Made by a program: the position numbers and the translations under genes
Assembly (NCBI GenBank): GCA_017543415.1
Contig: JAFYGD010000210.1
Coordinates: 1-6,598, forward strand
Length of the DNA stretch: 6,598 nt
Direction of reading: 5' to 3'
Source of the DNA: Eubacterium sp.
GTDB lineage: Bacteria; Bacillota; Clostridia; Oscillospirales; Acutalibacteraceae
Shown: positions 1-4,376 of the stretch, piece after piece
Position numbering within the stretch: position 1 is the first letter of the stretch
Layout: each line of letters begins with the position of its first letter
The notes under the pieces: generated by a model
What the model was told of the DNA's origin: nothing
The model's database searches: none
What the model saw: only the letters and a program-made list of their open reading frames with translations

Positions 1-614
1 ATTGCAAGGCGGTGCCCCGCAACGCTGGCGTAAAGTCCGTCAAAAACAAACATTGCCATTAAGCCGAAAATAACAATTAACCAGCGGTTGGGCGTTGTGT
101 TATCCGTAACGGCAACAACGAAAAGGAAAACCGCAACGGTGCATACAATTATTGCCCCGGCAAGGAAGATGCGCGCAAAGATGTGGAAAATTCTTTTCAT
201 TGAGGTGAATTTGCGTACGCCGAGCGAAAGAAGGTAAACAACCCATAAAAGCACGCCGTCAACAACGATTGCCCAGGTCATATTCCATGCCTTCGTTACA
301 AAGCTTACGCCAAGGTAAACCACGATGATTAAAAGAAGATAAATTGCAGAACCGATTATGTTAAGGATAAGGTTCCTGTGCGCCTTCTGCGCCGCGCGCT
401 CCTTTATGTAGTACGCCTTGTAATCGTCTGCAAGGTTTGGGTACTCGCTGATAATCAAATCGTCAACAACCTTGCGCTCGGTAATTCCGCGAGAGGTTAT
501 TTCGTTGGCGCGCTGAGTCATTTCGTCAAGCGTTTTTTTCTTGAATTTGTAAAGAATGCTGTTGCCCTTCTGGTCGGGCAGAGCGGTGTTAATGTAGTTA
601 ATAAAGCTTTCCAT
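1..614 (-). CDS. Riboswitch-controlled membrane protein of unknown function (C-terminus cut by window edge)
   Basis: I read this by translating the minus strand from the ATG at 614-612; the frame stays open to the left edge, giving 204 complete codons without a stop. Residues 1-80 are soluble and charged. The stretch around 28-70 (DEMTQRANEITSRGITERKV, then a YPNLADDYKAYY segment) has the rhythm of short helical domains found before membrane segments in Firmicutes 'permease prefix' or HAAS-type proteins, but this is a loose resemblance only. Four hydrophobic segments follow at about 81-106, 112-134, 142-170 and 178-200. I see no P-type ATPase, TerC, MntP or UPF0016 signature motif. The start is well supported: AGGAGG lies at 628-623 with 8 bases of spacing. 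The gene has its own promoter and a yybP-ykoY leader, so expression probably rises with Mn2+. A role in manganese handling or envelope stress is inference from the leader. The rest of the protein lies outside the window. Confidence 0.85.
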   Translation of the reverse strand, partial: MESFINYINTALPDQKGNSILYKFKKKTLDEMTQRANEITSRGITERKVVDDLIISEYPNLADDYKAYYIKERAAQKAHRNLILNIIGSAIYLLLIIVVYLGVSFVTKAWNMTWAIVVDGVLLWVVYLLSLGVRKFTSMKRIFHIFARIFLAGAIIVCTVAVFLFVVAVTDNTTPNRWLIVIFGLMAMFVFDGLYASVAGHRLA

Positions 615-622
615 TAACCTTA

Positions 623-628
623 CCTCCT
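623..628 (-). promoter_or_regulatory. Ribosome binding site of the riboswitch-controlled gene
   Basis: AGGAGG on the minus strand, 8 bases before the ATG at 614. It begins immediately after the U-tract of the leader terminator, so ribosome loading is possible only on transcripts that pass the terminator. Confidence 0.85.
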
Positions 629-658
629 AAAAAAAGCCGGGTACTCGGCGTACCTGGC
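629..658 (-). terminator. Leader terminator of the riboswitch
   Basis: On the minus strand GCCAGGTAC (658-650) pairs with GTACCCGGC (644-636) around a five-base loop, with a single A-C mismatch, and seven T residues follow at 635-629. It is a textbook intrinsic terminator sitting between the aptamer and the Shine-Dalgarno sequence, as expected for transcriptional control. Its 5' arm can also pair with 686-678, which would block it. Confidence 0.88.
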
Positions 659-673
659 ATAAAATCTTTTTTG

Positions 674-702
674 CTCAAAATACACCCTTGGTATATATTG
701 AG
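674..702 (-). promoter_or_regulatory. Alternative hairpin of the riboswitch expression platform
   Basis: On the minus strand bases 702-690 (CTCAATATATACC) pair with 686-674 (GGTGTATTTTGAG): 12 pairs, one U-U mismatch and a three-base loop. The first five bases, CTCAA at 702-698, are also the 3' strand of aptamer helix P1, so this hairpin and P1 cannot form together. No U-tract follows it, so it is not a second terminator. The likely role is to hold the 686-678 segment away from the terminator when no ligand is bound. Confidence 0.7.
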
Positions 703-781
703 TCTCGCATATTAAAGCTTACCGGGCATTGCTGCCGTGATGACGGTTTGCTGCGGCTCAGCCGCTTGCTACTCCCTCAAT
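698..781 (-). promoter_or_regulatory. yybP-ykoY manganese riboswitch aptamer
   Basis: Read on the minus strand, the leader begins with a UUGAG arm at 780-776 that pairs with CUCAA at 702-698 (P1, plus one A-U pair at 781/697). Just inside P1 lie the hallmark strands GGAGUAGC (5' side, 775-768) and GCGAGA (3' side, 708-703). The next element is a GCGGC-UGA-GCCGC hairpin. A second arm follows with ACC-GUCAUCA-C-GGC pairing to GCC-CGGU, matching the conserved GUCA/CGG internal loop of the second leg. This is the two-legged layout of the yybP-ykoY family, which binds Mn2+ where the two legs dock and normally turns expression on. I recognised it by motif, not by a covariance search. The 5' end of the transcript predicted from the promoter falls at about 782, directly before P1. 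Confidence 0.9.
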
Positions 782-788
782 TTAGTAT

Positions 789-818
789 ATTTTACTATTA
801 AAACGCTTTGTTTGTCAA
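789..818 (-). promoter_or_regulatory. Promoter of the riboswitch leader
   Basis: A consensus -35 TTGACA (818-813) and a -10 TAAAAT (794-789) are separated by 18 bases on the minus strand. Initiation is expected near 782, which would start the RNA exactly at the aptamer. The promoter begins 10 bases after the stop codon of the RadC-like gene, with no terminator between them, so read-through from the upstream operon would also pass through the riboswitch. Confidence 0.75.
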
Positions 819-827
819 GTTAACAAA

Positions 828-1517
828 TTATAAATAATCGCAGTATCTGTAATCTGCGGAAAGGGCAAAGGTTCCCTTTTTGCAGACGATAACGTAATCC
901 TTCAGGTCAACGCCCTCTTTTTCAAAAAGCCCTGAAGCATATTTTACAAGGGACAAATCCGCTTCCCGCGGGTAATAGCTTTCGCCCGTGCGGTTAACGG
1001 TGATGTAGGCGTACTGCGCTCTTTTGTTAGCGGCAAAGTCAATCAGCCCCCTGCCGTCAAAAGCCTCAACGCTTTCAAAGCCTCGGCAAAGCGTGTGACA
1101 GCCCAGAACCCTGTTGCCCTTGTCAACAAGGGTGAGGTCAAGGCGGGCTTCAGCTTCGTCTTTATAAAGGTTTGCGGCGTAGGTTTTGATTTCAAGCACG
1201 TTGCCGTCAAGAAGAACAAAGGGGGAGCCGTCAGCCCTGTGAACGCGCCGCGCAACCTCTCCCGCAAGGGCAATCAGCTCCGCAGAGCATTCGCCGACCC
1301 CGCCGATTTGCGAAAGCGCGTTTAAATCCGCCTCAAGAAAATCAAAGTCTTTTTCATATACCCTTAAAACCTCTTTTGCAACCGGCTTTGTGTCGCGGCG
1401 GGCAACCGAATAAAACAGCAGCGCTTCAAGCAGCTCCTGCCTGCTGAGTCCCTCTCCGTCAGTATCTATAAACTTTTTTCTCAGCCGCTCCCTGTGGCCG
1501 TCGGCGTTGTTTTCCAT
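828..1517 (-). CDS. RadC-like (UPF0758) protein with degenerate JAMM domain
   Basis: This 229-residue protein has the usual RadC length. Residues 7-55 (GHRERLRKKF, then ELLEALLFYSVARRDTKPVAKEVL) match the N-terminal region of clostridial RadC-like proteins. A helix-hairpin-helix-like segment (IGGVGECSAELIAL, 71-84) follows, and an MPN/JAB domain occupies about 105-220. RadC proteins normally carry an HNHPSG motif and a downstream Ser and Asp as a metal site. Here the corresponding stretch reads VNRTGES at 174-180, and the usual DHIIV segment reads DYVIV at 207-211, so all the expected histidines are gone. The protein is therefore probably not a metalloprotease; the family's role in bacteria is unsettled in any case, and a repair role is not well supported. 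The ATG at 1517 has AGGAT 6 bases upstream. The upstream gene stops four bases before it, which points to co-transcription and translational coupling. Confidence 0.85.
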   Translation of the reverse strand: MENNADGHRERLRKKFIDTDGEGLSRQELLEALLFYSVARRDTKPVAKEVLRVYEKDFDFLEADLNALSQIGGVGECSAELIALAGEVARRVHRADGSPFVLLDGNVLEIKTYAANLYKDEAEARLDLTLVDKGNRVLGCHTLCRGFESVEAFDGRGLIDFAANKRAQYAYITVNRTGESYYPREADLSLVKYASGLFEKEGVDLKDYVIVCKKGTFALSADYRYCDYL

Positions 1518-1521
1518 AATA

Positions 1522-2289
1522 CTATCCTGCTAACCTGTAAACGAAATAAAAAGCGTAAAGCACCGCGTAAATTGCGGGCTGGTGGGCGAGGTAAAACCAA
1601 AGGCTGTTGCGCCCGATAAACGCAAGGAATTTCACCCTGCTTTTATAAGTGAAACCGGGGAAGGCGCCGTCTGACGCGTACTTTCCGATAAAGGCGCCGA
1701 AAAGGAACATAAACAGCCACGGCAAAAGCGCAAAGTAATCAGCGCTTGCAAAGCTGCTGTTAAAAAAGCCCAGTGGCATAAGGTAATTGGTTTTGTAAAG
1801 CGCTTCGGGGAGCTTTATAAGCCCGAACAAAAGCGAGCCGCGGCTTACGGACCAGGTAAGCGCAAACAGCACCGCGCAGACGAGCATTCCCGCAACGGGA
1901 TTAGCCTTTTTAATAAGAGGCATTAACAGCCCCGTAATAATCATACACGCGCCGAGGCAGTGAAGAATACCGAAGTAAATTTCCGCCCCCGTCATACCGA
2001 AAAGCGGCATAATAACCGCAGTTACAAGCGTTACCGCAAGTCCGCAGCCGAGCACGATAAAACCGCGCTTTACGCAGTTTCTTGAAAGGCGGGAGCATAT
2101 TCCCGAAACTATAATGAATATCGCCCAGAAGAACGGCTGCAAAACGCAGAGCCTGTCAAAAACCGTATAGCCCCATTCAAAGCCGAGCACCGCGCCGATG
2201 TCAAGGAAGGTGTGGTGAACAATCATTGCAAGGATTGCAAAGCCGCGCAGCTCGTCAAGAAGTATTATTCTTTTTGCGTTGTTTTTCAA
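1522..2289 (-). CDS. DUF1624 / HGSNAT-like multi-pass membrane acyltransferase
   Basis: The 255-residue protein is almost entirely hydrophobic with about seven membrane segments. Family signatures appear in order: RIILLDELRGFAIL near residues 7-20, a MIVHH pair with His25 and His26, FIIVSGI near 58-64, FGILHCLG near 106-113, FALLPWLFMFLFG near 186-198, and GRNSLWFYLAHQP at 226-238. This is the pattern of the DUF1624/heparan-alpha-glucosaminide N-acetyltransferase catalytic domain, related to YeiB-like membrane acyltransferases. The animal enzyme moves acetyl groups from acetyl-CoA across a membrane onto sugar amines using a histidine; the bacterial substrate is not known, and cell-envelope glycan acetylation is only a guess. 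I chose TTG at 2289: the AGGAGGT at 2302-2296 is 6 bases from TTG, but touches the in-frame GTG at 2295. The gene is first in an operon with the RadC-like gene. Confidence 0.85.
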   Translation of the reverse strand: MKNNAKRIILLDELRGFAILAMIVHHTFLDIGAVLGFEWGYTVFDRLCVLQPFFWAIFIIVSGICSRLSRNCVKRGFIVLGCGLAVTLVTAVIMPLFGMTGAEIYFGILHCLGACMIITGLLMPLIKKANPVAGMLVCAVLFALTWSVSRGSLLFGLIKLPEALYKTNYLMPLGFFNSSFASADYFALLPWLFMFLFGAFIGKYASDGAFPGFTYKSRVKFLAFIGRNSLWFYLAHQPAIYAVLYAFYFVYRLAG

Positions 2290-2295
2290 GTGCAC

Positions 2296-2302
2296 ACCTC
2301 CT
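2296..2302 (-). promoter_or_regulatory. Ribosome binding site that selects a TTG start
   Basis: AGGAGGT on the minus strand ends directly against the GTG codon at 2295-2293, which leaves no room for initiation there. The in-frame TTG at 2289-2287 is 6 bases away, the usual distance. There is no in-frame ATG nearby. Confidence 0.75.
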
Positions 2303-2310
2303 TTAACAGT

Positions 2311-2339
2311 ATAATAACCCTTTTTAAAAATATTGTAAA
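2311..2339 (-). promoter_or_regulatory. Promoter of the DUF1624-radC-like operon
   Basis: On the minus strand TTTACA (2339-2334) and TATTAT (2316-2311) are 17 bases apart. A second possible -10, TATACT at 2313-2308, overlaps it but would need a 20-base spacer. The -35 box occupies nearly the same base pairs as the -35 box of the divergent promoter on the other strand. Confidence 0.6.
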
Positions 2340-2361
2340 TACCGTTTTTTTATGTTATACT
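2333..2361 (+). promoter_or_regulatory. Promoter of the GH28-like operon
   Basis: TTGTAA (2333-2338) and TATACT (2356-2361) are separated by exactly 17 bases. Initiation is expected around 2365-2368, so the leader would be only about 10-13 bases and start almost at the Shine-Dalgarno sequence. No room is left for leader regulation. Confidence 0.7.
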
Positions 2362-2367
2362 CATAGC

Positions 2368-2373
2368 GGTGAT
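2368..2373 (+). promoter_or_regulatory. Ribosome binding site of the GH28-like gene
   Basis: GGTGAT is complementary to the AUCACC part of the 16S rRNA 3' tail and lies 4 bases before ATG 2378. It includes the in-frame GTG at 2369, which has no ribosome binding site of its own, so ATG 2378 is preferred as the start. Confidence 0.6.
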
Positions 2374-2377
2374 TAAA

Positions 2378-3754
2378 ATGAAGGAATACAATGTTTTACA
2401 GTACGGAGCCAAGGGCGACGGTAAAACAAACGACGCGTTTGCAATTCAGCACGCCATTGACGACTGCGCCAAAAACGGCGGCGGAAGGGTTGTGCTGCAA
2501 AGCGGCAAGGTGTATTACAGCGATTCAATTCGCCTTAAGGCAAACGTTGATTTACACCTGCAAAAGGGCGCAAGGCTTAAGGCGACCTCAAACATTGACG
2601 GATATATCCGCCCCAACAAGCTGATAAACGACCCTAAAACCGCGCTGATTGGAAACCCCGTAACGGGTAAGCCGAGCTTCGTTTTCATTTATGCGTTTGA
2701 AGCGGACGGCTGTACCGTAAGCGGAGAGGGGGTTATTGACGCCAACGGCCACTCCTTCGTTCAGCGTAAGGACAGGTACTACGTAACGGGTGATTTTTAC
2801 CCGCGCCCAACGGTAATTTACGTTGAAAAATGCAACCATATTACCTTTAAGGACGTAACGATAGTTGACGCGCCGTTCTGGACTCTGCACCCTGCGGGCT
2901 GTAACGACGTACTGATTGATAAAATCCGTATTCTTAACGACCTTGACGTTGCAAATTCGGACGGAATTGACCCGGACCGCTGCACCAACGTAAGAATTAC
3001 GGGCTGCCATATTGAATGTGCGGACGACTGTATCTGCCTTAAGGCAACAAGGGGCAACAGCGAATACGGCAACACGGAAAACATAATCGTTCAGGGCTGC
3101 ACCCTCGTTTCAACCTCGGCGGCTGTTAAAATCGGTACGGAGGGAACGGGCAGCTTTAAAAACATTATTGTTTCTGACTGCATTATAAGCCGCAGCAACC
3201 GCGGGCTTTCAATTCAGGTGCGCGACAGCGGAAGCGTTGAAAACGTTTTGTATTCAAACATTATTATTGAAACGCGCCGCTTCTGCCCCGACTGGTGGGG
3301 AACGGCGGAGCCGATAGTAATTACCGCCTTTGACCGCGACGAGAATACAAAATGCGGCAAGGTTAAGGGCGTCCGCTTTTCAAACATAACTGCAAAGGGT
3401 GAAAACGGAGTTCTTATCCACGGCAGCGCGGATAACTTCATTGAGGACGTAAGTTTTGAAAACTGCCGCATAACGTTAACAAAAACGTCAAAGTGGCAAA
3501 GCGGACTTTACGACCTTCGTCCCTGTCTTGACTGGGGAGTTGAAAATTTAGGCAACGCCGCGTTCTTTATAAGGAACGCAAAGGACGTAACAATAATGAA
3601 AACAAAGACCGCCTGGGGCGAGGTCTGCGAAAGCTACACCCACGCCCTTGACGCCGAAAACGTTAAAAACCTTGAGCTTATCAGGTTTGAAGGCGAGGCG
3701 GCGCAAAGCGGGCTTGACGATATTAAACTTAACAACGTAAGATTAGTGAGGTAA
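2378..3754 (+). CDS. GH28-like right-handed beta-helix glycosidase, cytoplasmic
   Basis: The 458-residue protein opens with YNVLQYGAKGDGKTND (residues 4-19), typical of GH28/Pectate_lyase_3 N-termini, and continues as repeated beta-helix coils (NIIVQGC, NIIVSDC, NVLYSNI, GVRFSNI and similar). GH28 enzymes hydrolyse galacturonides and related pectin or rhamnogalacturonan chains using three aspartates; matching residues are Asp195 in NSDGID and Asp216-Asp217 in ADDCI. The usual GHG histidine is replaced in STSAAVKIG (245-253), and the usual R-x-K substrate-binding pair reads SIQ near 278-280, while Arg275 and Arg282 are close by. A WWG (306-308) and an AEPI motif follow. It is therefore a divergent, perhaps different-specificity, member. 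There is no signal peptide, so it should act inside the cell on imported oligosaccharides. An extension from GTG 2369 would add only three residues. It heads an operon with the next two genes. Confidence 0.85.
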   Translation: MKEYNVLQYGAKGDGKTNDAFAIQHAIDDCAKNGGGRVVLQSGKVYYSDSIRLKANVDLHLQKGARLKATSNIDGYIRPNKLINDPKTALIGNPVTGKPSFVFIYAFEADGCTVSGEGVIDANGHSFVQRKDRYYVTGDFYPRPTVIYVEKCNHITFKDVTIVDAPFWTLHPAGCNDVLIDKIRILNDLDVANSDGIDPDRCTNVRITGCHIECADDCICLKATRGNSEYGNTENIIVQGCTLVSTSAAVKIGTEGTGSFKNIIVSDCIISRSNRGLSIQVRDSGSVENVLYSNIIIETRRFCPDWWGTAEPIVITAFDRDENTKCGKVKGVRFSNITAKGENGVLIHGSADNFIEDVSFENCRITLTKTSKWQSGLYDLRPCLDWGVENLGNAAFFIRNAKDVTIMKTKTAWGEVCESYTHALDAENVKNLELIRFEGEAAQSGLDDIKLNNVRLVR

Positions 3755-3759
3755 GAAAA

Positions 3760-4164
3760 ATGGTAGAATTAAAATTTTACAAGGTAAGCGGACTTAATTT
3801 TGTTAACAATGTTCAGAACGGTACTCAGCTTAAGCTTAAAAATCAGGTTAAGTACAACGTAAACTATTTCGGCGAAGAAAAGCGCTGCGTCGGCAAGCTT
3901 GATTTTACGGTTAACGACGAGGAAATGAATCCGTTTGAAATCAGGGTACAGATGGAAGCGGTTTTCACTTATTCGGACGGCGACGAGCAGCCCGATATTC
4001 ATACCGAAAGCTTTGACCAGCTTTTCCCGTTTTTGCGCCAGGTTATCCATGAAACCACGGCAATGAGCGGTATGCCGGGGCTTTTAATTCCGCTTATGAA
4101 GCTTGACCGCAGCAACGTAAACGTTAATAAGGCTCCCGAAAACGAAAACAGCCCACTTAACTGA
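3760..4164 (+). CDS. SecB-like export chaperone family protein
   Basis: The 134-residue protein resembles SecB: an antiparallel beta-rich N-terminal two-thirds with alternating hydrophobic residues (for example LKLKNQVKYNVNYFG and IRVQMEAVFTY), then the family's helix region FDQLFPFLRQVIHETTAMSG (85-104) and MPGLLIPLMKL. In E. coli SecB the same place reads LLFPYARE, followed by a short proline-containing segment. SecB tetramers keep unfolded secretory proteins export-competent. Canonical SecB is rare in Gram-positives, where SecB-like relatives (DUF1149 and similar) occur, some paired with toxin-antitoxin genes; no such pair is seen here. The acidic, Asn-rich tail differs from SecB. The start ATG 3760 is five bases after the upstream stop, with GAGG at 3748-3751 overlapping the end of the GH28-like gene, so the two are co-transcribed. 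The function is inferred from fold-level similarity. Confidence 0.72.
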   Translation: MVELKFYKVSGLNFVNNVQNGTQLKLKNQVKYNVNYFGEEKRCVGKLDFTVNDEEMNPFEIRVQMEAVFTYSDGDEQPDIHTESFDQLFPFLRQVIHETTAMSGMPGLLIPLMKLDRSNVNVNKAPENENSPLN

Positions 4165-4165
4165 T

Positions 4166-4351
4166 ATGGCGGATTTGTGTGAAAGCTGCTGGTATTTCAG
4201 CTATGACGAGGAAAGCGGCGAGGAATTCTGTGACCTTCAGCTTGACGAGGACGAATATGCAAAGCTTCTTTCCTCACCCGAAAAAAACAAAACCTGCAAA
4301 TATTTCCGCCCCGACACGGGAGAATACGGAATAGTACGAAAGCAAAATTAA
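4166..4351 (+). CDS. Small four-cysteine protein (DUF6472-like)
   Basis: This 61-residue acidic protein begins with a CESC motif (Cys5, Cys8) and has two more cysteines at 22 and 44, in CDLQLDEDEY and TCKYFRP, and ends in YGIVRKQN. The layout (CxxC near the start, YDEE, a Cys before an LDEDE stretch, CKYFRP, then a basic tail) resembles the DUF6472 family of clostridial proteins of unknown function. Four cysteines could bind one zinc or iron atom, but no partner or reaction is known. Its ATG is one base after the stop of the SecB-like gene (TGA-T-ATG), and I see no convincing Shine-Dalgarno sequence, so it is probably translated by coupling. It is the last gene of the operon, followed directly by a terminator. 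Confidence 0.8.
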   Translation: MADLCESCWYFSYDEESGEEFCDLQLDEDEYAKLLSSPEKNKTCKYFRPDTGEYGIVRKQN

Positions 4352-4376
4352 AAGACGGCGCTGCCGTCTTTTTTAT
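4352..4376. terminator. Bidirectional intrinsic terminator between convergent genes
   Basis: AAGACGGC (4352-4359) pairs perfectly with GCCGTCTT (4363-4370) around a GCT loop. On the plus strand it is followed by TTTTATTT. On the minus strand the same stem is followed by TTTTAATTTT, running into the end of the small Cys-rich gene. It begins right after that gene's stop codon and adjoins the stop codon of the GH30 gene, so it serves both. Confidence 0.88.

Noticed and set aside
378..617. Open frame on the plus strand, 79 codons
   Set aside because: It lies antisense to the riboswitch-controlled membrane protein, whose start, ribosome binding site and hydrophobic pattern are convincing. The plus-strand frame has no ribosome binding site and no family features.
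784..789. TATACT as the -10 box of the riboswitch promoter
   Set aside because: It is 23 bases from the TTGACA box, too far for a normal spacer. The TAAAAT at 794-789 fits at 18 bases.
2369..2377. GTG start for the GH28-like gene
   Set aside because: The GTG is itself part of the GGTGAT ribosome binding site of the ATG at 2378, has none upstream, and lies at or just after the predicted transcription start.
2588..3471. Three minus-strand open frames opposite the GH28-like gene
   Set aside because: They lie inside a well-supported beta-helix gene. Their sequences are low in sense and reflect third-position bias of the plus-strand gene.
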